Source: Alkalinema sp. FACHB-956 (GTDB lineage Bacteria > Cyanobacteriota > Cyanobacteriia > Leptolyngbyales > Leptolyngbyaceae). Taken from it: a DNA stretch of 64,000 nt. Each line of letters starts with the position of its first letter. Positions within the stretch are counted from its first letter, which is position 1. Shown here one piece after another: positions 53,134-63,688 of the stretch. The position numbers were made by a program, and so were the translations under genes. Where the stretch lies: NCBI RefSeq assembly GCF_014697025.1, contig NZ_JACJRC010000003.1:248001-312000 (forward strand), in the 5' to 3' direction. The notes under the pieces are model-generated. The model searched no databases. It had not been told where the DNA came from and saw nothing but the letters and a program-made list of their open reading frames with translations.

Positions 53134-55767
53134 ATGGCAAGAGTCGTTGGAATCGACCTAGGCACTACTAATTCCGTCGTCGCCGTGATGGAAGGCGGGA
53201 AACCCGTCGTCATCGCTAACGTCGAAGGCATGCGCACGACTCCTTCCGTAGTAGGCATCAGCAAGGATGGCGAACGGCTGGTCGGTCAGATGGCTCGCCG
53301 TCAAGCGGTTCTGGATCCGCAAAATACCTTCTACGGGATCAAACGCTTTGTCGGACGCAAGTACAGCGAACTGACGCCACAATCCAAGCAAGTTCCCTAC
53401 ACTGTGCGGCGGGACGATCGCGGCAATGTCCGCGTCAACTGTCCCCGCTTAGATAAAGATTTTGCGCCGGAGGAAATTTCCGCTATGGTGCTGCGGAAGT
53501 TGGCCGAAGAAGCTAGCCGCTACCTGGGCGAACCTGTGACAGGCGCGGTCATCACCGTCCCGGCGTACTTCAACGACTCCCAGCGGCAGGCCACCCGTGA
53601 TGCGGGCCGGATTGCCGGATTGGAAGTCAAACGGATTTTGAATGAACCCACCGCTGCCTCCTTGGCCTACGGCCTCGATCGTCGCCAGAATGAACTGGTG
53701 CTGGTCTTTGACCTCGGGGGCGGTACGTTTGACGTGTCGGTGTTGGAAGTGGGCGATGGCGTCTTTGAAGTGCGATCGACCAGTGGCGATACCCAACTGG
53801 GCGGCGGCGACTTTGATATGGCGATCGTGAATTGGCTGGCCGATGAATTTCTGGAAGCGGAAGGCATTGACCTGCGCAAGGATCGGCAATCCCTACAACG
53901 GCTGACGGAAGCGGCGGAAAAGGCCAAGATCGAACTCTCCGGTGTCAACGTTACCGACATTAATCTACCCTTTATCACCGCCACCGCCGATGGCCCCAAG
54001 CACATCGAAACCCGCCTCACCCGATCGCAGTTTGAAGGACTGTGTAATGATCTACTGAGTCGGATCCGGATGCCCGTGAAGCAGGCGCTGCGGGATGCGG
54101 GACTGGGGCCGATGGACATTGACGAAGTGGTGCTCGTGGGTGGCGGAACTCGGATGCCCATGGTGCAGGATATTGTGCGGAATATTTTGGGTCGGGAACC
54201 CAATCAAAACGTTAATCCCGATGAAGTTGTGGCGATCGGGGCGGCGATTCAGGCTGGCGTCCTAGCGGGCGAACTCAAGGATATTCTGCTGCTGGATGTG
54301 ACCCCCGTGTCGATCGGGCTGGAAACTGTGGGCGGCGTGATGAAAAAGCTGATCCCCCGCAACACGACCATTCCGGTACGGCGGACAGACATTTTCTCCA
54401 CATCGGAAGATAATCAGACCTCCGTGGAAATCAACGTGGTTCAAGGCGAACGGGAAATGGCCAACGGCAACAAATCCCTCGGTCGCTTCAAACTCATGGG
54501 CATTCCCCCGGCTCCCCGAGGCATTCCCCAGGTGCAGGTGTCCTTTGATATTGATGCCAACGGGATTCTGCAAGTGACTGCTATGGATCGCACGACGGGT
54601 CGTGAGCAAAGTATCACGATTCAAGGAGCCTCCACCCTGGGCGAGGACGAAGTGCAAATGATGCTGCGGGATGCGGAACTATATGCCGATACCGATCGCC
54701 TGCGCAAGGAAAAGGTAGAGAAGCGCAACCGGGCTGAGGAACTGGCCTTGAAGGCAGAACGGCAACTGCGGGAAGCCACCTTGGACTTCGGTATGAATTT
54801 TGTTTCGCCCTACCGCAATCGGATTGAGCCACTGGTACAAAAGCTGCGCCAAGCCCTGAAAGATGGAGACGATCGCCTAATTGACATCACCGAAGCAGAT
54901 CTGCGAGATGTGCTGTATGACCTGCGATCGGAGGTTTATGACCTCAACCAAGAGCAGGAACAGGAGGGTGGTTTCTTCAAGGCAGTGAAGGACTTCTTCC
55001 TGGACGAGGACGACGACTATTACAACGATTACAATCGCCGCGATCCCTACGATTACAATCGAGGCTCCTATAACTATGGCGGGGGCAATTATGGTGGCGG
55101 GTATAATGAACCGCCGCGATCGCTCCCCTATAGCCGCAACCCGTCCTTTGATGAGTGGACTGGCGGCGGACGCAATCGATCGACTGATAGCTACGGTTCC
55201 GCTAGCAGTTACGGCACTGGTTCAAGTAGCACAGGCGCAGGCGGATCCAGCTCAAGCAGCTATGGCAATCGGGGGGACGTGGATAGCCGCGATCGACGCG
55301 ATCGGGACAGTCGAGACAGCTATGGCCGGGACAGTCGGGATAGCCGGGACAGCCGAGATGGCTATAACCGGGATGCCTATGGTCGGGATGCCTCCAATCG
55401 AAATACCTATCAAGGCTCTGATAACCGGGATTACAACAACCGAGATTACAACAGCCGAGATTACGATAATTACGATAATCCAAGCTATTCCGATCGCGGC
55501 TATGACAATCGCAACCTAGAGCGTAACCTAGATCGTGATCCGGGTCGCAATCCCGATCGCAACCCAGATCGCGGCTATCGTGATCTGTCCGATCGGGATC
55601 GTTCCCGTGACGGATATCCCGATCAGGAAACGGGTTACTATGATGCTTCGCCACGCCGCAATGATGATGCTTACGACGATCGCCGCCGATCGGCCAATTC
55701 CCGACGGCGTCCTGAAAAACCCAGTTACGAGTATGACAATTGGGATGAAGAAGATGATTGGATGTAA
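53134..55767 (+). CDS. dnaK3: DnaK-type chaperone with long disordered Asp/Arg/Tyr/Asn-rich tail (DnaK3-like)
   Basis: An 877-residue Hsp70. The ATPase domain (residues 1-~380) starts [15 protein letters not shown] with phosphate-2 loop [14 protein letters not shown] and [13 protein letters not shown]. The substrate-binding domain has [18 protein letters not shown] and helical lid up to ~620. From ~625 the EEVD-type end is replaced by about 250 residues of low complexity ([45 protein letters not shown]), ending in an acidic-aromatic WDEEDDWM. The dnaJ-like gene follows in the same direction; in Synechocystis the DnaK3/DnaJ3 genes are linked the same way, which is why I use dnaK3. DnaK3-type proteins carry C-terminal extensions and are reported as membrane-associated. 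GAGGAG lies upstream of ATG 53134. Confidence 0.93.
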   Translation: MARVVGIDLGTTNSVVAVMEGGKPVVIANVEGMRTTPSVVGISKDGERLVGQMARRQAVLDPQNTFYGIKRFVGRKYSELTPQSKQVPYTVRRDDRGNVRVNCPRLDKDFAPEEISAMVLRKLAEEASRYLGEPVTGAVITVPAYFNDSQRQATRDAGRIAGLEVKRILNEPTAASLAYGLDRRQNELVLVFDLGGGTFDVSVLEVGDGVFEVRSTSGDTQLGGGDFDMAIVNWLADEFLEAEGIDLRKDRQSLQRLTEAAEKAKIELSGVNVTDINLPFITATADGPKHIETRLTRSQFEGLCNDLLSRIRMPVKQALRDAGLGPMDIDEVVLVGGGTRMPMVQDIVRNILGREPNQNVNPDEVVAIGAAIQAGVLAGELKDILLLDVTPVSIGLETVGGVMKKLIPRNTTIPVRRTDIFSTSEDNQTSVEINVVQGEREMANGNKSLGRFKLMGIPPAPRGIPQVQVSFDIDANGILQVTAMDRTTGREQSITIQGASTLGEDEVQMMLRDAELYADTDRLRKEKVEKRNRAEELALKAERQLREATLDFGMNFVSPYRNRIEPLVQKLRQALKDGDDRLIDITEADLRDVLYDLRSEVYDLNQEQEQEGGFFKAVKDFFLDEDDDYYNDYNRRDPYDYNRGSYNYGGGNYGGGYNEPPRSLPYSRNPSFDEWTGGGRNRSTDSYGSASSYGTGSSSTGAGGSSSSSYGNRGDVDSRDRRDRDSRDSYGRDSRDSRDSRDGYNRDAYGRDASNRNTYQGSDNRDYNNRDYNSRDYDNYDNPSYSDRGYDNRNLERNLDRDPGRNPDRNPDRGYRDLSDRDRSRDGYPDQETGYYDASPRRNDDAYDDRRRSANSRRRPEKPSYEYDNWDEEDDWM

Positions 55768-55904
55768 GCCCCATGGCTGTCTCTATCCTTCACGACTCAA
55801 GATCGTTGAAATCCTGTAATGCTGCACCTGCAAATGCTTTGCCTCGCTTGCATCAACCTGCTCTAGGTTCTTCTTGAAGCCCTTTGCCTTGGGTCTGCCC
55901 CTGA

Positions 55905-57008
<1,104 letters not shown>

Positions 57009-57863
57009 ATGGTGTTGTCAGGTGTTGGTATCTTGCCAGGGATTTACATCATGCCTAGCTACTTGACCAATGATGTCCGCAGCAATTGCATAACTTCTCT
57101 CCGCTTTGCTAGCAGTTGGCTGGGCTTAGTGGGTGAAATAGTTGCAATCGGTCTGTTGCCAGGTCTTTTACCGTCAGCTAGTTGGGCAAATTCCCTGTCG
57201 CCTGTGAAACCGCCTACACCGTCAGTTGAGCAACTGTCTGTGCAGCAACAAGTTGAAGCCGTCGCTTACCACCTAACCGGGGTCATGAGTACCACTGCCC
57301 AATCCCAGGCCAATCCCAAGGCCGTAGATGTGACCATGACCACCTGTACGATGCAGGTGGCGGGTCGATCGGCCCCCAATACCATTTACCTTTACCAGGA
57401 ACAGGCTCTCTCCAAGTCGCTCCATCAACCCTATCGCCAACGATTCCTCCAACTTTCTCCCAGTCCCTATAGCCGCACGATTCGATCGCTAGCCTATAAA
57501 CCGCAGCAGATCGATCGCTGGATTAACTTTTGCCAGAAAGCCAAAGCCGATCGGCAAATCCAATCCGCGGATCTGGGAGAGGCTATCTGTGCGGTTTTTC
57601 TCAAACCGATGACGGCATCGTTCGCCCGTGGGGACTTGCGCGATCGGGCAGGCTTCGATCGGGTCGAGTTTGTGGGGACAACCCCCGTTGATGGCTGTGC
57701 CACAAATGTTCGCGGGGCAACTCGGATACGGAATCAAGTGACTTTGCATTCAGCGGGTATGGATACCTGGGATCGGGGCTATGACGCCCAAGGCAAACAG
57801 GTTTGGGGGGCTCAAGGTACTGCCTATCAATACCGTTGGGTACAAAAAGGGGATCTGCAATAA
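57009..57863 (+). CDS. CpcT/CpeT-family chromophore lyase-like protein with export-like N-terminus
   Basis: A 284-residue protein whose ATG directly follows the dnaJ stop, indicating translational coupling. Residues ~75-280 match the CpcT/CpeT bilin lyase family: YLYQEQALSKSLHQPYRQRF, AICAVFLKPMTASFARGDL, VEFVGTTPVDGCATNVRGA, and the end WDRGYDAQGKQVWGAQGTAY. Family members attach phycobilin to phycocyanin or phycoerythrin beta subunits. Unusual here: a hydrophobic signal-like segment ending LLPGLLPSASWA (about residue 60) precedes the domain, which known cytoplasmic lyases lack. A second ATG at 57051 would shorten the N-terminus but keep this segment. It may be a relative with another role. 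Confidence 0.8.
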   Translation: MVLSGVGILPGIYIMPSYLTNDVRSNCITSLRFASSWLGLVGEIVAIGLLPGLLPSASWANSLSPVKPPTPSVEQLSVQQQVEAVAYHLTGVMSTTAQSQANPKAVDVTMTTCTMQVAGRSAPNTIYLYQEQALSKSLHQPYRQRFLQLSPSPYSRTIRSLAYKPQQIDRWINFCQKAKADRQIQSADLGEAICAVFLKPMTASFARGDLRDRAGFDRVEFVGTTPVDGCATNVRGATRIRNQVTLHSAGMDTWDRGYDAQGKQVWGAQGTAYQYRWVQKGDLQ

Positions 57864-58125
57864 GTTGAACTGTGCCAGAGCTCTACGACTGGCAATAGCT
57901 AAGCGGATCGATCGTGCCTTGTAGATTGCCACAAGTCTCTGCTGTAGATGTCCGGAATTGGGCTTGTGTCTTGAGAAATCATTAGTTGGGGGCGAATTGG
58001 AGCACTTCTTCCTGGGGAGATGGGCACAATACCAACATCGCCTTTTTTGAGGCAAAATTTTTGTGCTCTCGCGTTGTTGAATGCTCCTATGCAGCGTCTT
58101 GTGTTGCAACTGATGGAAGGGAATT

Positions 58126-58929
58126 GTGGATAGCGCAACATCAGAATTGATCAGCATTCTGAATCGGTTACCGATACCTGCACGAACCTGGGTGGAATCT
58201 CTATCCTGGGAAAATCGTCGCTATGTCCTATCGTTATGTCATTTGCTCTGTGCAGCTTCACCTCAAGCACAGGCCGAATTTCTGGATACCTATACGGCAG
58301 ATGGTCTAATTACTAAAATTATTGAAAGCCACCACATTAAACGCAAGGTTCAATTTCATCTCAAGCGATTTCAGCGGTTAACCCTTTTAAGTGCAGATAC
58401 CGTTTTAAGCGAAGATACCGTTCGGGACTACATTCGCCAGTTTTATATCCACTCGTCACAGGACTTAAGACGCCAACCCGATATTTTTCTAGAATCAGCG
58501 CTTAAGCTGGTCATCAGTAGCGAAGATAAAGACAATATTCTGAATTATATTTTGGGATTTGAAGTGATTAAAATGCTGTTTTCCATGAGTTGGTTACAGC
58601 ATGAAAAACTCTACCGACTACAACACAACCAAGAAGATTTCTTTAACCAGTACATTAAACCGATTCAATATGCCCATCGGCTCAATCAAGTGATTGTCCC
58701 CAAGGATCAGAACTTATTTTTTGCACGTCGCGATTATTTCGTTCAGCGACCAACGATCTCTGAGAAGAAGTTGCTGGAACTGGCCATGGCAACCTTTACG
58801 GCGGAAGTGACGACCCAGTTTGGGTTTGCGATCGTGCGTCATCCCAACTGGCTAGCCTTTGACTACAATTACATTTTCTGTGATGAAGTCGATCCGGTTT
58901 TTGCAGACCCCAATGAGTGGCGAAATTAA
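58126..58929 (+). CDS. Hypothetical helical protein, unknown
   Basis: A 267-residue soluble, mainly helical protein from GTG 58126 (AAGGG upstream). Visible features: PIPARTWVESLSWENRRYVL, HHIKRKVQFHLKRFQRL (basic), QDLRRQPDIFLESALKLVIS, and an aromatic C-terminal half (NWLAFDYNYIFCDEVDPVF). I do not recognise a family. Its last codons and stop lie in a 16 bp tandem duplication shared with the end of potC. It is convergent with the potADBC operon and its own upstream gene is on the same strand 262 bp away. Confidence 0.7.
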   Translation: MDSATSELISILNRLPIPARTWVESLSWENRRYVLSLCHLLCAASPQAQAEFLDTYTADGLITKIIESHHIKRKVQFHLKRFQRLTLLSADTVLSEDTVRDYIRQFYIHSSQDLRRQPDIFLESALKLVISSEDKDNILNYILGFEVIKMLFSMSWLQHEKLYRLQHNQEDFFNQYIKPIQYAHRLNQVIVPKDQNLFFARRDYFVQRPTISEKKLLELAMATFTAEVTTQFGFAIVRHPNWLAFDYNYIFCDEVDPVFADPNEWRN

Positions 58930-58943
58930 TGAGTGGCGAAATT
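58912..58943. repeat. 16-bp tandem duplication at convergent gene ends
   Basis: AATGAGTGGCGAAATT occurs twice (58912-58927, 58928-58943). The stop of the plus-strand gene (58927-58929) and that of potC (58942-58944) lie at equivalent edges of the two copies. Confidence 0.95.
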
Positions 58944-59766
58944 AATGGCGAATTCGCTTTTGTTCCCCTCGATAGCGAATGGTTTCAGAAACGATCGCGA
59001 CAATGCCAGAAACTGTAATGAGTACAACACTGAGGGCATTGATGTCCGGCTTCACTTGAGTCCGAATGCGACTAAAGATTTCCATCGGTAGTGTGTTGGT
59101 GCCGCCGCCCGCCGTGAAACTGGCAATCAGAAAATCGTCCATGCTTAGGACAAAGGCTAACAAACAGCCGGAGATAATGGCGGGTGCCAATTCGGGTAAC
59201 AGGACGAGAATGAAGGCTTGGAAAGGATTGGCCCCTAAGTCTAAAGCTGCTTCTTCTAAATAGGGATTTAAATTACCAATCCGTGTGGAAACAATCAACG
59301 CAATATAAGCTAAGCAAAACACCACATGGGCTGCCACAATGGTCCCCAGGCTCAACGGAATAGATACCGCTGCTAAAAACACTAGGGTTGACACTGCGAT
59401 CGCAATGTCCGGAATGATTAATGGCAAATAAGCGACATTTTGATAGAGTTGCTTGCCTGGAAAACGGTACCTGGCTAAGCCGACCGCCATTAAAGTGCCA
59501 AGGACTGCCGAAATGGCAACGGCGGCAAAGGCGACTTTTAAACTATCAAAGAGCGCATTGAGGATGCGATCGTCCTGGAAAAACTGACTGTACCAACGCA
59601 GGGTGAAACCGGCCCACTGAGAACTATTGGGCGAGTTATTAAAACTGTAAAACCCCAGGACAAAAATGGGTAGGTACATGAAGCCAAACATCAGTACCGA
59701 AAACCACATTTGCCAAACAAAATGCTTGGGCCGATCAGCCGGTTGGGTTTCAGAAAGGGCAGCCAT
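58942..59766 (-). CDS. potC: Spermidine/putrescine ABC transporter permease PotC
   Basis: A 274-residue inner-membrane permease with six helices. Features: FVWQMWFSVLMFGFMYLPIF at the N-terminus, then FNNSPNSSQWAGFTLRWY, and the EAA loop (LEEAALDLGANPFQAFILVLLPE), followed by LAFVLSMDDFLIASFTAGG, a stretch characteristic of PotC/I permeases. The frame is open to 59853, overlapping potB, but ATG 59766 gives the usual length, and a 19 bp (non-multiple-of-three) duplication sits upstream at 59776-59813, fitting a non-coding leader. Last gene of potADBC. Confidence 0.9.
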   Translation of the reverse strand: MAALSETQPADRPKHFVWQMWFSVLMFGFMYLPIFVLGFYSFNNSPNSSQWAGFTLRWYSQFFQDDRILNALFDSLKVAFAAVAISAVLGTLMAVGLARYRFPGKQLYQNVAYLPLIIPDIAIAVSTLVFLAAVSIPLSLGTIVAAHVVFCLAYIALIVSTRIGNLNPYLEEAALDLGANPFQAFILVLLPELAPAIISGCLLAFVLSMDDFLIASFTAGGGTNTLPMEIFSRIRTQVKPDINALSVVLITVSGIVAIVSETIRYRGEQKRIRH

Positions 59767-59775
59767 AATCGATCT

Positions 59776-59813
59776 TTCAGTGGGACTGTAATTCTTCAGT
59801 GGGACTGTAATTG
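59776..59813. repeat. 19-bp tandem duplication between potB and potC
   Basis: TTCAGTGGGACTGTAATTC occurs twice (59776-59794 and 59795-59813), with the last base changed. Confidence 0.9.
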
Positions 59814-59824
59814 AGATTGTGGGA

Positions 59825-60772
59825 TTAGGCATCCGTTGCCCGACGATCGCCATATTTAATCAATAAGGCAATGGCAACGGTCACCATAATGATCAACATC
59901 GTACTCATCGCTGAGCCCATTCCCCAGTCTGGGGTGGCTCCCAGGAACTTGTTATAGACCAGCCGTGCTGCTGTCATGCTAGAGGGTCCTCCCAGCAGTT
60001 CAGGATTCACGAAGTCGCCCAGCGCGTTGATGAACACCAATAACGAGCTTGCTGCTAATCCGGGTAATATCTGGGGCACAGTGACCCACCAGAAGGTCTG
60101 CGAAGGGGTTGCCCCCAGATCGGCTGCTGCTTCTAAAAGCCGTCGATCGAGCTTCTCCAACGAGGCATAGAGAATCAGCACCATATAGGGCAACAAGCTG
60201 TAAGTCATGCCAATAAAGACCGCTGGCATTTGATTGAGTAAATCTAACGGGGGGAGTCCTACACTCGTAAGCAAGGTATTGAGGACCCCTGTGGGGCGCA
60301 GAATACTGATCCAGGCGTAGGAGCGGAGGAGAGAAGACGTCCAGAGGGGTAAAACAAAGGCGAGGAGGAGCAAATTCTGCCAGCGCTTGGGGGCAATCAC
60401 GCCCAACCAATAGGCCACTGGAAATCCTAGCAACAAGCAAAGAATCGTTGTTCCGATCGAAAACAGCAACGATCGACCAATGACCAGCAAGGTCAGGGGC
60501 TCAAACATCCGCACATAGTTAGCCAGTCCCGTTGGGATGACCAGATCTCCAGGACGGATCCCAGGAACGAAACTGAGTTCGAAGATAATTAACGTTGGTA
60601 AAACCAACAGCAGAATGAGCCACAACCCTGCGGGAAGCAACAAGACTAAGGGCTCCAACCAGCGAATCAGCCAGGGCGGATTTTTGTCTTGTTCCTTGGA
60701 CTTAGTCGATGGTGTTGTAGACACGCTTACATCCTCGTTGCAATGAGATTCTGCACAATTTCCATGGTTCAC
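59825..60772 (-). CDS. potB: Spermidine/putrescine ABC transporter permease PotB
   Basis: A 315-residue permease. A polar N-terminal tail (about 40 residues) precedes six helices, with LEPLVLLLPAGLWLILLLVLP and LSFVPGIRPGDLV near the start. The EAA loop is LLEAAADLGATPSQTFWWVT, followed by INALGDFVNPELLGGPSSM, typical of PotB. It forms the membrane channel with PotC. GTG 60772 opens the frame; no strong site is seen and a later start within the tail is possible. It lies 87 bp after potD. Confidence 0.92.
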   Translation of the reverse strand: MNHGNCAESHCNEDVSVSTTPSTKSKEQDKNPPWLIRWLEPLVLLLPAGLWLILLLVLPTLIIFELSFVPGIRPGDLVIPTGLANYVRMFEPLTLLVIGRSLLFSIGTTILCLLLGFPVAYWLGVIAPKRWQNLLLLAFVLPLWTSSLLRSYAWISILRPTGVLNTLLTSVGLPPLDLLNQMPAVFIGMTYSLLPYMVLILYASLEKLDRRLLEAAADLGATPSQTFWWVTVPQILPGLAASSLLVFINALGDFVNPELLGGPSSMTAARLVYNKFLGATPDWGMGSAMSTMLIIMVTVAIALLIKYGDRRATDA

Positions 60773-60859
60773 CTTCTATCCAATTCTTCGGTTCGTTACC
60801 CCTTCGGGCCGTTAACCCTGCTGCAACCCCCTTCGTTATCCCCGCCCTGAGTGCTGGGT

Positions 60860-61993
60860 TTAGCTGCTGGTGACCTTGACCCAGGTCTGGTCATAAATCT
60901 CTGCAATGCTGCGATCGAGAAAAACCATGGCTTCACATCGGCTTAAAATTTCTGGTGGAGGATAAGCGACGGGATCGGTCTGTACCTCAGCGGGGAGTAG
61001 CTCGATCGCAGCCAAATTCGGTGTCGTTACCGCTAAACGCTTAGCGGTTTCTGCTGCCACATCTGGCTGCATGACAAAGTTGATCCATTGGTAGGCTCCT
61101 TCTGGATTCGGTGCACTTTTGGGAATCACCATTAAATCCACCCAGCGTGAACTTCCACTTTGGGGAACCACGTACTTGAGCTTGGAATTTTGCTGAAGTA
61201 AAGGTCCTGCATCGGAGGAATAGCCCATCGCCACCCACAAATCCCCCGCCAGAATCTGATCGCGCCAAGCATCCGTTGTGAAGTTCGAAAGATAGGGCTT
61301 TAACGCCAGGAGTTTTTCGCCCGCCTTTTTGACCAAGTCGGGATTCTTTTCATTGTAGGAATGGCCCATAGACTTCAAAGCAGCGCCTAGCACTTCCCGG
61401 GGATCATTCAACAACGTCATGCGGCGCTTCAATTTTTCCTTGTATTTCCAGAGATCATCCCAATCAGTAATGGCCTCAGATAATTTTTCGCTGTTGTAAA
61501 TTAAACCTGTCGTTCCCCAGGCAAAGGGAATGCCGTACTGATTCCCCGGATCATTGGGAGATTGCCGCAATTGGGGCAACAAATTCCCCAGTCCTGACAG
61601 GCGCGTATGATCCAGGGGCGTAATCAGCTGCTTGTCGCGCATTTCTGGAATGATATATTCCGACGGATAAATAATACTGAAGTTTGCGCCCTTGCCAGCT
61701 TGGAGCGCTGCTAGCATGGCTTCATTAGAGTCAAAGAGTTCTGTAATTGCACGGATCCCACTAGTCGTCTGAAAGGCCTTCAGTAACTCTCGATCGGCGT
61801 ACTGAGCCCAAGTGTATATGAACAACTCATTGGTTGCAGTCTGGATCAGGCCTCGGTTCTGTACATTTCCCAGTCGCCACCCACAACTCGATAAACTCCC
61901 CGAAATCATCAACCCAGAAAATCCCAGCAACGATCGCCGTAGCAATTGACGACGGGAAAGGGGGAGGGATCGATCGGACGATAGAGGGGTCAT
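60860..61993 (-). CDS. potD: Spermidine/putrescine-binding protein PotD
   Basis: A 377-residue extracytoplasmic binding protein. The N-terminus has a Tat-type signal (SRRQLLRRSLLGFSGLMISG) with a lipobox-like SLSSCG, so it is probably a Tat-exported lipoprotein. The mature part has LFIYTWAQYADRELLKAF, FDSNEAMLAAL, YPSEYII, GIPFAWGTTGLIYN (the PotD substrate cleft) and RWVDLMVIPKSAPNPEGAYQ. A GTG at 62005 extends the frame by four codons; ATG 61993 is preferred. It captures polyamine for PotB/PotC. Confidence 0.93.
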   Translation of the reverse strand: MTPLSSDRSLPLSRRQLLRRSLLGFSGLMISGSLSSCGWRLGNVQNRGLIQTATNELFIYTWAQYADRELLKAFQTTSGIRAITELFDSNEAMLAALQAGKGANFSIIYPSEYIIPEMRDKQLITPLDHTRLSGLGNLLPQLRQSPNDPGNQYGIPFAWGTTGLIYNSEKLSEAITDWDDLWKYKEKLKRRMTLLNDPREVLGAALKSMGHSYNEKNPDLVKKAGEKLLALKPYLSNFTTDAWRDQILAGDLWVAMGYSSDAGPLLQQNSKLKYVVPQSGSSRWVDLMVIPKSAPNPEGAYQWINFVMQPDVAAETAKRLAVTTPNLAAIELLPAEVQTDPVAYPPPEILSRCEAMVFLDRSIAEIYDQTWVKVTSS

Positions 61994-62125
61994 AGGAACA
62001 GCCACAACAGCAGGAATGCAAGGCTAGACGTTTCAGAGCGAGACATCGGTTTTGAGGGCTTTGATCACGATTTCTGACTCAGACATCCTTCAACCAGCCA
62101 CCGACACACTCAGCATCAGGGCGCG

Positions 62126-63259
62126 CTAAGAATCATTGGGCAAAGCCAGCCCATCTTCTGGCCGCCAGACCGCATACAGACGAGTATTGGGTGACGGAAT
62201 TTCAAAACCGTGGGGCAGCTGTACAACTAATGTTTCCCCAGAGGTTAATTGAAGTTGACAATTGACGTGGGTTCCTAGGTAGAGCAAATTCTTCAGATAC
62301 CCTTCCACCCAATTGAGTCCGTCTGCGGGGGGCTGGTATTGCAATTGGATCTTTTCAGGCCGCACACTGATGACCACGGCACCGGAGGTCAAGGGCTTAT
62401 TGCCTGTATCCACCGGAATCACCTTAAATTGGCGACCTTCCGTGCTGATAATCCACAGCATGGTGGGATGGGCTCCTTCAATTTTGCCCATGATTAAATT
62501 GGTATCGCCAATGAATTCAGCGACAAAGCGAGTGTTTGGACGCTCGTAGATTTGGCTGGGGGTTCCCATTTGTTCCACGCGCCCCCGATTCATGACCGCG
62601 ATCCGATCGCTCAAACTCAGGGCTTCCTCTTGATCGTGGGTCACCATGACAAACGTGAGGCCCAATTCGCGATGGAGGGTTTTCAGTTCCATCTGCATCG
62701 CTTTTCGCAACTTTAGATCCAAGGCCCCCAAGGGTTCATCCAACAACAGGACGGTTGGACGATTGACCAATGCTCGTGCTAAGGCCACCCGCTGCTGCTG
62801 CCCCCCTGAAAGTTGGGAGGGAAAGCGTTTGGCCCATTCTTCCATCTTGACTAGATTGAGGGCTTCTCGGACGTGGTTTTGAATTTCCCCTTTCCCCATT
62901 TTTTTCAACCGCAGGCCGAAGGCGATATTTTCTTCTACGGTCAAATGGTTAAACAGGGCGTAACTTTGGAAAACAGTATTGACCGGACGACGATAGGGCG
63001 GAACGTCAACCATGGACTGCCCGCGCAACAAAATGTCTCCCGCCGTCGGCAATTCAAACCCCGCGATTAAGCGGAGAGTAGTCGTTTTACCACAACCGGA
63101 GGGTCCCAGAATACTAAAAAATTCTCCTCGTCGAATATTCAGGTCAATTCCCCGCACTGCGGCTTCGCCATTGAAGACCTTAAAAACTTTGCGCAGCTCA
63201 ATGTCGAACCCAAGATTGAGTCCTGTTTCTGAATAGTTGTGAGGTACCGTCTGAGCCAT
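62126..63259 (-). CDS. potA: Spermidine/putrescine ABC transporter ATP-binding protein PotA
   Basis: A 377-residue ATPase of the polyamine importer and first gene of potADBC. Walker A is [13 protein letters not shown]-loop NTVFQSYALF, signature [15 protein letters not shown], Walker B VLLLDEPLGALDLKLR and switch MVTHDQEEA. The C-terminal TOBE-type regulatory domain (about 275-370) includes VVISVRPEKIQLQY and LKNLLYLGTHVNCQL. The order A-D-B-C differs from the E. coli A-B-C-D. Confidence 0.96.
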   Translation of the reverse strand: MAQTVPHNYSETGLNLGFDIELRKVFKVFNGEAAVRGIDLNIRRGEFFSILGPSGCGKTTTLRLIAGFELPTAGDILLRGQSMVDVPPYRRPVNTVFQSYALFNHLTVEENIAFGLRLKKMGKGEIQNHVREALNLVKMEEWAKRFPSQLSGGQQQRVALARALVNRPTVLLLDEPLGALDLKLRKAMQMELKTLHRELGLTFVMVTHDQEEALSLSDRIAVMNRGRVEQMGTPSQIYERPNTRFVAEFIGDTNLIMGKIEGAHPTMLWIISTEGRQFKVIPVDTGNKPLTSGAVVISVRPEKIQLQYQPPADGLNWVEGYLKNLLYLGTHVNCQLQLTSGETLVVQLPHGFEIPSPNTRLYAVWRPEDGLALPNDS

Positions 63260-63688
63260 AGGACGAATTGACCGAGAGGATAGGGTAGAGCAAGGTAGAG
63301 CGAACCACCCCAGCCTTGGGAAATCAGAGCGAAGGGGATCTCAGGAATCTACGAAGCTGTACTCGGCTGAAATTGTATCTACGCCATCTTAAGCCAGTGA
63401 GTTGGGATCCGTGCAATCTGTGAAGCATTGTGAGGACTCCGTGTGAGGACTCCGTGTCAGCCACGTGGGCTTTGAACGTTGGCTTAGGCGGATGCACCTC
63501 CTTTCCATCTTCGCATTAACTGCTAGATTCCATCGCACTCTATTTAGCTCTGGCAACAAGAATCTGCTACCTGTGATTAAGGATGCCCTATTTCTGGAAA
63601 AAATTCCCATAGTTTGGGTTCTGGCCAGAGATTGCTACACTGAATCATCTAGCTCGTTTGTTGATCCCTGCTGTTTTTCAAGAGTGCT
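63260..63688. other. Divergent spacer between potA and mrdA
   Basis: A 429 bp spacer for two divergent promoters. It contains a 13 bp tandem duplication (TGTGAGGACTCCG, 63429-63454). No gene is seen; an open frame of 100 codons at 63465-63767 overlaps mrdA in another frame and is not credible. Confidence 0.5.

Noticed and set aside
55076-55774. Long open frames of 147 codons (plus) and 190 codons (minus) inside the dnaK3 tail
   Set aside because: They arise from the repetitive GAT/CGA-rich composition of the tail; the DnaK frame is continuous and explains the region.
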